Positions 21,661 to 33,738 of a stretch of 64,000 bases of DNA are shown here, piece after piece. The stretch is taken from assembly GCA_028386065.3 (NCBI GenBank), contig JAKUCV010001683.1, forward strand, positions 4,119-68,118. Direction: 5' to 3'. Position 1 is the stretch's first letter. Each line of letters starts with the position of its first letter. The notes beneath the pieces are model-generated. The model saw only the letters and a list, made by a program, of their open reading frames with translations. It made no database searches and was not told the DNA's origin. A program made the position numbers and the translations under genes. Source of the stretch: Turnera subulata (lineage: Eukaryota > Streptophyta > Magnoliopsida > Malpighiales > Passifloraceae).

Positions 21661-23419
21661 CCTTTAGTTTTGGCTACAGCTTATTCTGCAGGATTGTACT
21701 GCACTCCTCTGTCAAAGCCACTATCTCGTAATCTTCTAGCTTCTTTTTCCTGGAAAGAATTTCCTTGAGAAATTTAGCATAAGCAGGCATTTGAGAAATT
21801 ACTTCAGTAAATGGAACATTAATATGCAATTTCTTTAAATGTTCAAGAAATCTCCCGAATTGTTTAACTTTTTTTCCCTGCTGAAGTCGCTGAGGGAATG
21901 GAACCGGTGGTTCATAAACTTTGCTTCATGCCATATCTCCTTCGGTTACTCTCTTTTCTGCTTCGCTAGCTTCCACTTGGGAATCGACTTCTCTTGCTCT
22001 TGCTTCTTTTCCTCTGCTCTCTTTTCAGCAACTGCTTCTCCACTTTCGGTTGCTCATCTTCTTCTTCTCACTTAATGATGGTGTCGGCTTCATCTTCTTT
22101 AGGTGGATAGGGATCATCTAATTGCTTGCCGCTTCTAAGTGCTACAGCCTTGACTTCCTCTCTCGGATTAACTGTGGGCTGTCCCGGTAGGTTTCATGAT
22201 GTCCTCATGATCCCTTCTGCTTGTTGCGCAAGTTGCGTCTCAAGCATCTTCGAGTGAGTCTCCATAATCGCCATCCGATTGTTGAATCCTTGCGTCATCT
22301 CCGGTTGCATACGTTGAGTCTCCATTATGGCTTTCATCATAAGTGTAAGATCCATGTCTTGATTCTTCGGAATTTGCATGCTGGTTTGGGTTGCTCTCCC
22401 TCCATGAGAAATTAGGATGATTCTTCCATTCCAGATTGTATGTGTTGGTGTAGGGTCCTCGCTGTTGTTGGCGTTGTTCAATGTAGTTCATCTGCTCAAT
22501 CGTCAAGTCGTCTCCGGTTGGACAATTCATTGAATTGTGCCCAACACCTGCACATTTATCGCAAATTACACTCGGCCTAACAATAGCAACACATAATTTC
22601 ACCTGCTGACTCAAAGAATATAGCTACGAATTAAGCATTGTCACTGTCTCCACTTCCAGAATTTCAGCTACTCGCTTGTTGTTTGATCGTGAAGAGCTCT
22701 GGTAACTATTACTCGCCATCGTCTCCAATTTCTGATACGCCACATCGGGTGCTTGCGCCATGAATGCCCCTCTTGAAGCTGCGTCCAGACTCATGCGCAA
22801 AGGCTCATTTAAACCATTAAAGAACGATTAAACTAAGAGGCATTCGGGTAGTCCAAGTTGTGGGCATCCTTCAATAAGATCCTTGTAACGTTCCCATGCT
22901 TCACAGAAACTTTCTCCATCGAATTGAGTGAATGATGTAATCTTGCTCTGGATACGTGCTGCATTATCATGTGGAAAATATTTGGCAAGAAAAGCCTTTG
23001 AAAGCTCCTCCCATGTCTTGTATGTTCCAGCTGCTCCTGACTTCAACCACTTCTTAGCCATGTCTTGCAAAGAGAACGGGAATAATCGAAGTCGAATTGC
23101 ATCATCAGTCGCCCCATTGATCCTGATCAAATCACAAATCTCCATAAACGTCTGTAGATGTTCATTCGGGTCCTCATTATCCAAGCCTCCAAATTGTTCC
23201 TGTTGCACCATCTGAATGATTGCTGTCTTCAGTTCAAAATTGTTGGCATTGATCGCTCGCCTTGCAATGCTCGACTGCACGATATCCAAACTCGGTGTTG
23301 CGTAGTCACGGGATGTCTTGTTTCCTTCTTCTGCCATGTAGACTGTCTCGGAATTATCTGCTACAACTTCTGCTTCCTCTTCTATTTCAGTGTCTTGAAG
23401 AAACTCCACAGGCTCGACA
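21661..23419 (-). pseudogene. gag: Athila A gag, 3' portion
   Basis: From 23418 on the minus strand the frame runs through the Retrotrans_gag domain: NNFELKTAIIQMVQQEQFGG, DAIRLRLFPFSLQDMAKKWL, AFLAKYFPHDNAARIQSKI, ESFCEAWERYKDLIEGCP. TAA at 22828-22830 interrupts, and the same frame continues with GLNEPLRMSLDAASRGAFMA. Another stop lies near 22622. The knuckle CDKCAGVGHNSMNC (CX2CX4HX4C) is at about 22570-22530, followed by the conserved Athila box HPNFSWRESN. The rest (22480-21661) is broken by frameshifts. The 5' 88 bases of the ORF lie beyond the inserted element, at 31143-31230. Confidence 0.88.
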
Positions 23420-26400
23420 TGAAACGCCCGTGTCCGAATTTATTAATATGAGTTATAAATTAATTATAGATTGATCATATTGCCCTTATCATTCCCGGGA
23501 CACCCGTATCCCAAATTATTCAATAAAGAATATACATCATGTGAAGTGACCAAAATGCCCTTCTACCCGGGATACAATATCAACGACATAATCAATGAAC
23601 AATTGTACAACAAATTACACAACAACGAGTATGCAACAGAAGACTATACATATGATAACATATATGCAGTGAACTCTACGGATCCGACCCGAGGAGAGGA
23701 AAGCACCGCCACCTGCTGATATGCTCTTCTGATCATCGATCAGCTAACCTGTGTAAAACTGTGAGGGGAAGAGACCAACCACTGTCTCGCCGCAGACAAA
23801 TAAACCAATAATATACAGTTTACAAATCAACTACAATTACACCGGCACCAGACAACAACAACCTCAATACACAGAGCAAGACATCATCAGACTACATACC
23901 AACACTTGTCATTACTTATATTATTATCTTCGTTATTAAGGTTAAGTATTTTATTAGGGCCCTCTACTGTGTGCGTCGAGCTCGGTCCCGTCTGATCAGA
24001 CAACCAGGCACGAAGCCCAAATAAACCAGGCACGAAGCCCATATAAACCATAGAGAGAGAGACAGAGAGAAGGAGGGAGGTAGAAAGGGGGAGATAGAAA
24101 GAGGGAGGTAGAACCGGCCATCACAGGCCCACATGCAATCCCGCATGCCATCCCGAGGGGTATTACTTCCCGCTCGAACCAACCGGTCAACAGCCCCACA
24201 GTAGAATTATAATAGTATTTTATTCACAATTATCCTTTAAGAATTGTACCATACGTTATTTCAAACGTGGTTGTGTGGATTTAACATCTTAATCTCAAAT
24301 CTGGGCCTCCAGCCCACAATCCACCACACGAACCACAAAACCACTTATGACGTTATTTAACACACAAAACAACTCATGCACGACAGGCATATTATAACAC
24401 TCTGGTACACAGTTCACAAATAATGCACACTGCATCAGAGATATCACCAGCATAGTACACTCGCAGATAGCAACATAAGCACATCAAACAAGCATGCATA
24501 CAGCATTCAAGACCAACAATTAATACCACTTTATGTAACAAGACAGTTAACCGAGCATTGTAGGCAGTAATGCATACAAAGGTTTATAAGTCCTCACCTT
24601 GGCCAAAATAATTGTCTCAGAAGCCGAAGCTCATTCCACCTTAACATATCCTACATTGGAATCAAAATGACCACACATAAGGTCCACATAAAATCAAGAT
24701 GAATGCATGTCAATGCCGTGACTATAACGATATGAAATCTTTTTATCCTTAAGCCCAATCTTAGCTCGACAAATCCCATAACTTAGCCCGAGACCAAAAG
24801 TTCGCTTAAGTCCAATTATATCTCGATTAATGGTTCACAGGGCCTAAAGGCCACATCAATTAAAGTCACTGGGCCTAAAGCCCATTTTAAATTAATTACT
24901 CTTTATTAGGCCTATAGCCCGTATCCATAATAGTCCTTGGGCCTAAAGCCCGTATACCCTTAACGTGACATAACTTGGGTCTAGGCCCGGCCCATTCACT
25001 TACTCACGTTAATCGAGCTCCCGAGCCCGACCTTTCCGGCCTAAGGTTCTACCCGCATCGGACATATACCGACCACATGTTACACACCCCATACTCTCGG
25101 TTTCTATTATACAAGATTTAGTACACACCCCAATTCGAATTAAATTTACATGCCGTGAATGAGTTTAAAACATCAAATTACACATCAAGGGAATACCGTT
25201 AAATGCCGAAAAAGAAGTTATGTCTTGCCGAGAAATCCCCAGCCTCGCCGGAAAATTCCCGAGCTCGCCGGATTCTAGTCAGCCTTGCAAGAACAGTACT
25301 TCCACGCCTGATTCCGGCTACTGCCTCGCCGGGGAATCATCCCGAGGTCCTGAAAACGAACCACAACGATCTGCCACTACCTCCAAGACGACAACCAATC
25401 AACATACAGCTCCAAAGCACGGTTTTTAGAAAATCTAGGAAAGAAACAAAGTCGCCAAAAGCTTACCAGTAAACAAACAACATTGCAGGTTTTGGATCCG
25501 AACCAATACCCACCCTCGATCGGCAGCAAGGCTACCACCACGCATCCCCGCACCAACAACACCGTTCCTGACCAAAGCCCAAATCCGACCAAGCTCCACC
25601 ACAAACCACCACCATCATGAACAACCCATTCCGCCATTAACCGCATAGAACCCGACAAATGACAACAACCATAAATCAACAAATCCCAGAATCGAATGGG
25701 GAAGAAAGAAGAACAAGAGGGAAATCGACGGTGGCTTACCAGAGGACAACATAGGCGACGGTGACTCCTCGTCGCATCAAAACCCGGGTCGAGTCACACC
25801 CGTTCTGCACCGGCCTCCCCCTGCCTTCGATTAAAGCCCCGGCAGCAGCCACGTCCTTTGATGACGGTGACGGCTCCTCGACGGACAGCGGCACAAGCAG
25901 CATCAGCTCCCCGTCACACTGCAAGTCCGAGCCCAGACCTCGAACCGGACCCCCGCCTCCTCCCACAGCTCGACAACGGCGGCTCGACTTGAACTGGGGC
26001 GACGGCGTGTACTAGTATGACGGTGGCCCGAAGGAAGGGATGGAGAAGAAGAAGACGAAGAGTGGTGGTGATGGTGTGCGTGTTTATGGCGTCGGGAGAG
26101 AAGAGGATAGGTGGGGTGAGGCGCCGTCAGGTGTAGAGAAGAAGACAAAGAAAAGAAAAGAAAAGAGGGAAGTAGGAAAAGAAGAGAAGAGAAGAGTATT
26201 TAGGGTTTGGCCGGCTCAGTCCCGAAACGATGTCGTTTCAGACTGAGGCGCGGTCAACCCTCGCCAGTCAACATTTTTTTTTTCCCTTTTATCAAAACGA
26301 CGTAGTTTTAATTTCAACTACGTTAAAACCCCGTTTCACCCCGAAACAAGTCCCCGTTCCCGACGAAACTCAAACCCCTTATAATACCAACCTAAAAACA

Positions 26401-26513
26401 TCATTTCCAGGGAAAATAATTTATTCCCATAACCAAAAACCCGGAAATTCCTCAAGGGCATAATTGGAATAAAACCCTAAAAAAATTAATCACCGAAAAT
26501 CCGGGGCGTTACA
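23420..26513 (-). repeat. LARD 3' LTR
   Basis: It is counterpart to 28051-31142. It includes a purine-rich tract (24050-24112, GAGAGAGAGACAGAGAG...), a cluster of near-palindromic GGGCCTAAAGCCC words (24838-24960), and a GA-rich stretch (26036-26205) that on the element's own strand is a pyrimidine-rich probable leader after AAACCCTAAATA. Short ORFs conserved between the two LTRs simply reflect duplication of the LTR. Confidence 0.93.
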
Positions 26514-28050
26514 GTTCTACCCCACTTAACAAAATTTCGTCCTCGAAATTTGCAGAATAATTCAAGCAGCCAAGTGCTTAACTGACACAAACAAGTGCCA
26601 CCCGGTTTCAAAATACCATTGGCCAAAACTACCAAGTAGAACCATCATATCCATCAGTCACATAAGTTTATCTTTTCCAAGCTAGCACTCCGAAATGCCA
26701 AGTCAAACATCGACGTAGCCAAACATGATCAAAAGCATAAGATCAAAGCACTACCCCAAGAGTTTTATCCAACCATCATCACCATTGATAATTCCAAAAA
26801 AAACCATAAACAATGTCGTTTATCATCACTTAACTAAATATATCGAACCTTTTTAATCCATTACACAAATCCTCTAATACAGAACCCCAAGTTGTTACCT
26901 AAGTGACAAGATCATCACTCCCATTATGAATACCTCAAAACCAAAAATCCATAATATTAATTTGATATCCAAAGCTTCAAAGTATTTCCTTTATCACACA
27001 CCAATTCAGCCAAAATCGTATATATCCCGGATCATACCTTAGACACTAAAAACCATTCACTACTAAAACTTCATATTCTAATTCTATACCATAAATTCCT
27101 TAAGACCCAAACATCCTTTCTTAACTCATACTCATGAATCTATTCCTCAAGTCACACTTAGCACGAACACCAAAATTTATTTGATAAGGAACTTAGAACA
27201 TCATCACTGTACCTCTCCTCACATAACTAACAGACTAGCAAGTGAATCATCATACTCGAGATCACCTCAGAAGTCAACCCTCAATGTAAACCTATTTTCG
27301 AAATCCTCAACCGCACATGAGCTATAACCACAATAATGATTCATGATCAAAACCTTATCATCACAATCACCACTAATATCTCAAATCTCCACAAAGTCAA
27401 GTACCTCAAGTATCATTGAAACATAATTCACTAAATACCATTAGATCAACCCCAAACTCATCCAAGTTTATTACCTCAAGAATCTTTAAAAGATATTTCC
27501 CCCAATTATATCATTAAATCATCCTCAGACTAATTCAAGAAATTATCATCTCGAACTCCAAACAGGATTAAATCCATAATATAATTTCACGAGTAACTTC
27601 AAATCCTCAAATTTATATAATCAGACCACACATAGCATGATCACTAAGATCAACAAAATCACAAGAATCATATCAGATCATCTCTTGACAGATATAACAT
27701 CCAAAAACAAATTGATGGTTCTTACTTGTATTGGCCAGTTCAACACAGACAGAAGATACAAGTAAAGAGTCAAGAGTCTACCCCGACTCTGACCAAACAG
27801 TGGATGTACCACAAGATAAACTTTGCTTACAGCCAAGCTGTAAAGATAAACATATCATTTCAACAACAATACCAGGTCACTCCGACCCTCAGCAGGTGCG
27901 TGTCCTCCACCGGATCCATAGTACGACTCACTATATGATTGCATTTGACAAACGCAACAACCGACTCAAACAGGAGCAGACTTATGCACATAAGTGAAAA
28001 AACACATATCCAAACGTCCCCAAGGATCTACAGCCTGCTCTGCTACCAAC
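26514..28050 (-). other. LARD internal region, noncoding
   Basis: No gag, protease, RT or integrase motif is visible in six frames; the longest ORFs (27726-27997) have no family resemblance. The polypurine-type tract lies at 26514-26550 and the primer-binding site at 28031-28050, both on the minus strand. Confidence 0.85.
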
Positions 28051-31000
28051 TGAAACGCCCGTGTCCCAATTTATTAATATGAGTTATAAATTAATTATAG
28101 ATTGACCATATTGCCCTTATCATTCCCGGGACACCCTTATCCCAAATTATTCAATAAAGAATATACATCATGTGAAGTGACCAAAATGCCCTTCTGCCCG
28201 GGATACAATATCAACGACATAATCAATGAACAACTGTACAACAAATTACACAAGAACGAGTATGCAGCGGAAGACTATACATATGATAACATATATGCAG
28301 TGAACTCTAGGGATCCGACCGGAGGACAGGAAAGCACCGCCACCTGCTGATATGCTCTTCTGATCATCGATCAGCTAACCTGTGTAAAACTGTGAGGGGG
28401 TGAGACCAACCACTGTCTCACCGCAGACAAATAAACCAATAATATACAATTTACAAATCAACTACAATTACACCGGCACCAAACAACAACAACCTCAATA
28501 CGCAGAGCAAGACATCATCAGACTATAAACCAACACTTGTCATTACTTATATTTTTATCTTCGTTATTAAGGTTAAGTATTTTATTAGGGCCCTCTACTG
28601 TGTGCGTCGAGCTCGGTCCCGTCTGATCAGACAACCAGGCACGAAGCCCAAATAAACCAGGCACGAAGCCCATAGAAACCATAGAGAGAGAGACAGAAAG
28701 AAGGAGGGAGGTAGAAAGGGGGAGATAGAAAGAGGGAGGTAGAACCGGCCATCACAGGCCCACATGCAATCCCGCATGCCATCCCGAGGGGTATTACTTC
28801 CCGCTCGAACCAACCGGTCAACAGCCCCACAGTAGAATTATAATAGTATTTTATTCACAATTATCCTTTAAGAATTGTACCATACGTTATTTCAAACATG
28901 GTTGTGTGGATTTAACATCTTAATCTCAAATCTGGTCCTCCAGCCCACAATCCACCACACAAACCACAAAACCACTTATGACGTTATTTAACACACAAAA
29001 CAACTCATGCACGACAGGCATATTATAACACACTGGTACACAGTTCACAAATCATGCACACTGCATCAGAGATATCACCAGCATAGTACACTCACAGATA
29101 ACAACATAAGCACATCAAACAAGCATGCAGACAGCATTCAAGACCAACAATTAATACCACTTTATGTAACAAGACAGTTAACCGAGCATTGTAGGCAGTA
29201 ATGCATACAAAGGTTTATAAGTCCTCACCTTGGCCAAAATAATTATCTCAGAAGCCGAAGCTCATTCCACCTTAACATATCCTATATTGGAATCAAAATG
29301 ACCACACATAAGGTCCACATAAAATCAAGATGAATGCATGTCAATGCCGTGACCATAACGACATGAAATCTTTTTATCCTTAAGCCCAATCTTAGCTCGA
29401 CAAATCCCATTACTTAGCCCGAGACCAAAAGTTCGCTTAAGTCCAATTGTATCTCGATTAACGGTTCACAGGGCCTAAAGCCCACATCAATTAAAGTCAC
29501 TGGGCCTAAAGCCCATTTCAAATTAATTACTCTTTATTAGGCCTATAGCCCGTATCCATAATAGTCCTTGGGCCTAAAACCCGTATACCCTTAACGTGAC
29601 ATAACTTGGGTCTAGGCCCGGCCCATTCACTTACTCACGTTAATCGAGCTCCCGAGCCCGACCTTTCCGGCCTAAGGTTCTACCCGCGTCGGACATATAC
29701 CGACCACATGTTACACACCCCATACTCTCGGTTTCTATTATACAAGATTTAGTACACACCCCAATTCGAATTAATTTTACATGCCGTGAATGAGTTTAAA
29801 ACATCAAATTACACATCAAGGGAATACCGTTAAATGCCGGAAAAGAAGTTATGTCTTGCCGAGAAATCCCGAGCCTCGCCGGAAAATTCCCGAGCTCGCC
29901 GGATTCCAGTCAGCCTTGCCGGAACAGTACTTCCACGCCGGATTCCGGCTACTGCCTCGTCGGGGAATCATCCCGAGGTCCTGAAAACGAACCACAATGA
30001 TCTGCCACTACCTCCAAGACGACAACCAATCAACATACAGCTCCAAAGCACAGTTTTTAGAAAATCTACGAAAGAAACAAAGTCGCCAAAAGCTTACCAG
30101 TAAACAAACAACATTGCAGGTTTTGGATCCGAACCAATACCCACCCTCGATCGGCAGCAAGGCTACCACCACGCATCCCCGCACCAACAACACCGTTCCC
30201 GACCAAAGCCCAAATCCGACCAAGCTCCACCACAAACCAACACCATCATGAAAAACCCGTTCCGCCATTAACCGCACAGAACCCGACAAATGACAACAAC
30301 CATAAATCAACAAATCCCAGAATCGAATGGGAAAGAAAGAAGAATAAGAGGGAAATCGACGGTGGCTTACCAGAGGACCACATAGGCGACGGTGACTCCT
30401 CGTCACATCAAAACCCGGGTCGAGTCACACCCGTTCTGCACCGGCCCCCCCTGCCTTCGATTAAAGCCCCAGCAGCAGCCACGTCCTTTGATGACGGTGA
30501 CGGCTCCTCGACGGACGGCGGCACAAGCAGCATCAGCTCCCCGTCACGCTGCAAGTCCGAGCCCAGACCTCGAACCGGACCCCTGCCTCCTCCCTCAGCT
30601 CGACAACGGCGGCTCAACTTGAACTGGGGCGACGGCGTGTACTAGTATGACGGTGGCCCGAAGGAAAGAATGGAGAAGAAGAAGACGAAGAGTGGTGGTG
30701 ATGGTGTGCGTGTTTATGGCGTCGGGAGAGAAGAGGATAGGTGGGGTGAGGCGCCGTCAGGTGTAGAGAAGAAGAGAAAGAAAAGAAAAGAAAAGAGGGA
30801 AGTAGGAAAAGAAGAGAAGAGAAGAGTATTTAGGGTTTGGCCGGCTCAGTCCCGAAACGACGTCGTTTCGGACTGAGGCGCGGTCAACCCTCGCCAGTCA
30901 ACATTTTTTTTTTCCATTTATCAAAACGACGTAGTTTTAATTTCAACTACGTTAAAACCCCATTTCACCCCGAAACAAGTCCCCGTTCCCGACGAAACTC

Positions 31001-31142
31001 AAACCCCTTATAATACCAACCTAAAAACATCATTTCCAGGGAAAATAATTTATTCCCATAACCAAAAACCCGGAAATTCCTCAAGGGCATAATTGGAATA
31101 AAACCCTAAAAAAGTTAATCACCAAAAATCCGGGGCGTTACA
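28051..31142 (-). repeat. LARD 5' LTR
   Basis: It is counterpart to 23420-26513, with few substitutions. It is transcribed toward lower coordinates and is followed by the primer-binding site at 28050-28031. Confidence 0.93.
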
Positions 31143-31230
31143 CGCGTAGTTGCTTGTGTAATGTTCTCTCGATCCCCGGATTGATCTCAGGAAATGGACT
31201 CGATGAAGCACCACGTCTCGTCTTGGGCAT
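31143..31230 (-). pseudogene. gag: Athila A gag, 5' end
   Basis: ATG at 31230-31228 begins MPKTRRGASSSPFPE, a typical basic Athila gag start, and runs 29 codons plus one base to the insertion. It lies just downstream of A's primer-binding site (31369-31390, TTTTACGGCGCCGTTGTCGG on the minus strand). Confidence 0.75.
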
Positions 31231-31368
31231 CAACCAAAATCGACAACACTAAATAAAAAAGAAAACAAAAATTGATTAAATAAAATAAAAAGAAATAAAA
31301 AAACTAATGCAAAAAATAAATCCTAAAGTAATCTAGCTGCAATCTCAATAGTATTAAAACCGTTTGTA

Positions 31369-31390
31369 CCCCGACAACGGCGCCGTAAAA
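31369..31390 (-). promoter_or_regulatory. Element A primer-binding site
   Basis: Immediately inside the 5' LTR the minus strand reads GGCGCCGTTGTCGGGG, one base different from the Athila-type tRNA-Asp primer site (GGCGCCGTTGCCGGGG). Confidence 0.85.
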
Positions 31391-31393
31391 GCT

Positions 31394-33233
31394 TGATGCG
31401 TTTTATTTACGCGTGAGTTTTTCAAATTTATAATTCTTGATCAATTCACAACACGACACACAAATAACTCACGAGTTAATGCAACGATTGTTAACTGCAA
31501 GCGCACAGTGTACTATGTAGTGTAGTAGTCTAATGAAGGTCGATCCACGGCGAGTGAAATAAGTACTATCTAATGTCACAACCTACGATTATCTAGGCAA
31601 ATCAATTAAAAGATGGTGTACGGTGATGTTGAAACTAACAAATAAAAAGAAATAAAATCGCAGACTTATTCTAAAGTGTGGTTCTATCAATATCTAAAGC
31701 AATCTAGGAAATCGAGGTTCACACAATTACTATCTAGGTTTATTATGCATGGATGTCGATTTCTCCTATTGATGTGTGATTGTGGGCAATTGTTTCTAAT
31801 GTCTTAATCCTCTGCTTTCACATGTTGAATCAAATATTCAGCAAAGACTACTACCTAGCTCTCGCATAGCCTAGCATCAATACTAAACTCATTAAGCACA
31901 AAACAATCAATAAAGCCCTAAGAAACTATCAACTCTCGCATATTTTAGCATCAATCAATCTATGTTCTTCTAGGTATCATCATATAAATCACGCAGCTGT
32001 CACATGTTGCAATCAATAAGAATCAATCCAAAGTATATAATAAATTCGGCACACATAGATTGAACAATCAACACAATCAATTGAATAAACATCAAATCAT
32101 ATATAATAAAACCATAGAAGTAATTGGCTACATCCTTAATCCTAGATTAGAGAATTAGCTCATCATAGTAAAATAGCAAACCATCAAAATCTCACAAGAA
32201 TTCATCAAGTAAACAATTAAACAGAAAAAAAATCGAATAAGAGAGAGAGTAGGGAAGTCGGGTAGCCGATTTGTGTTGGTGATGATGGCGTCGACTTGTG
32301 CTCCTGTGATGACTACTTTTGCTGCAATTTGATTGGTGATTCTGTGACTTTGAACCATCAAATCTTGCTGGAAAAATGTTGAATTATTGTGGGGAATAAC
32401 CTTTGAAATTGGATAAGTAATTCGGCACCACCTAGAAGATCTAAAAGAGTAAAAACCCTAACCCTACTAGTGTGTGTAACCTAATAACTAACTAATTCGG
32501 CAGAGCTTCGCCCTCTGACTTCTACCTCCTGAAGATATTGACCTAGGGGGTGCTTTTATACTACCTTTAGCTGCTGGGAGTTGGCGGGGCTCTCCTTCTT
32601 TGAATGGAAATTGAATTCTTGACTTGCACTCCAAGTTGGACTTTTGCATGTTTTCTAACCCGAAACTTGGACGCCACTTAACTCCTAAAAGACGTCCAAA
32701 CAGGGCTTTGGGCTCTTCTACAAAGTTCTATATAATTCTCTTAGCTTTCTTTCCATAAAAAGAACTCTTCAATTGGACTTCTAGCTCAAGATATTGCCAA
32801 AACACTGGGCCTGGGTCGGCACAGAAAAATCTGCATCCTGGGCTGGATTAAAATAATTACTGCTCCTTGTAGACATGTCCAAAAATTATGAAATTTAATC
32901 CATAGAAAGCTATGGAAGTGTAATTTCGTCTAAAATTGGTCTCACTTAGTTTCAATACCAAGAACTCCCGAAATTTTCAAAATAGTCTGCTGTGCTCACT
33001 GTAGAAAGTTTCCTAAATTGGGCCTGGTTTCCAAACTTGGCTAAAAAGCTTCCATTCTTCAATAAAAACGATAAATTCCTGATAAAAGCACTTAATCAGC
33101 AAAATTGAAGTACTAATTGACACAATGCATGAAAACACACAATAATATAAAGATTATACACATAATCGACCAAGAATACATAGTAAAAGCCATTCAAAAC
33201 CGTCATAAAAACACTAACATTTAGATGTTATCA
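31394..33233 (-). repeat. Element A 5' LTR
   Basis: This 1840-bp copy is the counterpart of 13067-14893, ending GATGTTATCA and followed by GTGTG (target site copy) and the continuation of element B's LTR. Confidence 0.92.
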
Positions 33234-33238
33234 GTGTG

Positions 33239-33738
33239 ATTGCAGGATTGAAACTTATGCAAGTTGTGGAATATTATATTCTTTTTACACTTTTCTGGTT
33301 TCTGCAAAATCCAAAGGTTGAGCCTGGGGTGAGTCTGTTTGGAATTTTTCTTGATTCTTCCTTACAATTGATCCAAGCTTCTCTTGTGATTGGTGTGGTG
33401 GCATGGAGGCTTTGTGGATCAAGGCAGGGATAGTGAATTCCAGTGGACATTTTGTAATTGGAGGAGGGTTCGTGGCCTTTTATTGATTCTGCAATGAACA
33501 ACAGGCTCTCGAAATCCCGAAACTGGCTCAGGCTATGGTAGAGACAGTTCCTACGAATTCTTTAACAAAATCCTCCAAAATTTTTCGAAATGCACCTGGA
33601 ATCACTAATCACATAGTAAGGGATGGAATATAAAGGAACATGATGAAATAGTGCATAGGAAGGCATATAATCATAATGGAATGAGAGCAAATTATATTTT
33701 AGATCATGTCTAAAATTATGCATATTTCACATGCATCA
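33239..33738 (-). repeat. Element B 3' LTR, proximal part
   Basis: It continues B's LTR after element A: it matches 46795-47030 (ATTGCAGGA.TGAAACTT...) and extends 265 bp further to TGCATCA. It is followed by the purine tract AGTTTGGGGTATTT on the minus strand, which fixes the LTR end at 33738. Confidence 0.85.

Larger units (their letters stand above)
23420..31142 (-). mobile_element. Non-autonomous large-LTR (LARD-like) chromoviral derivative
   Basis: Two LTRs of 3094 and 3092 bp (23420-26513, 28051-31142), about 97% identical over the first 215 bp by eye, flank a 1537-bp noncoding interior. On the minus strand the LTR starts TGTAACGCCCCGG and ends GGGCGTTTCA. The 5' LTR is followed by the primer-binding site TTGGTAGCAGAGC (initiator-Met-like). 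The 3' LTR is preceded by TTTCGAGGACGAAATTTTGT and a GTGGGG-containing purine tract. These are the boundary signatures of Tekay/Del-type chromoviruses, but no gag or pol is present. It interrupts element A's gag. Flanking 5-mers are CGACA and CGCGT, not identical, yet removing one restores the gag frame. Confidence 0.92.
13067..33233 (-). mobile_element. Athila-like Gypsy element A, inserted in B's LTR
   Basis: The 3' LTR is 13067-14893 and the 5' LTR 31394-33233, both TGATGCGTTTT...GATGTTATCA on the plus strand and about 93% alike over the first 200 bp by eye. The target sites are GTATG (13062-13066) and GTGTG (33234-33238). The uninterrupted site GGGTATGATTGCAGGA is visible in element B's other LTR at 46788-46803. 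The internal order on the minus strand is primer-binding site, gag, protease, RT, RNase H, post-pol ORF, polypurine tract. Integrase is deleted and every ORF carries stops. A 7.7-kb derivative is inserted in gag (23420-31142). Confidence 0.92.

Noticed and set aside
25203..25472. 89-codon plus-strand ORF, with a near-identical copy at 29834-30103
   Set aside because: Conserved only because the two LARD LTRs are copies. It is antisense to the element and has no recognisable domain.
26040..26246. Basic, Lys/Glu-rich plus-strand ORF (copy at 30670-30876)
   Set aside because: It is the antisense of a pyrimidine-rich LTR leader; composition explains the frame.
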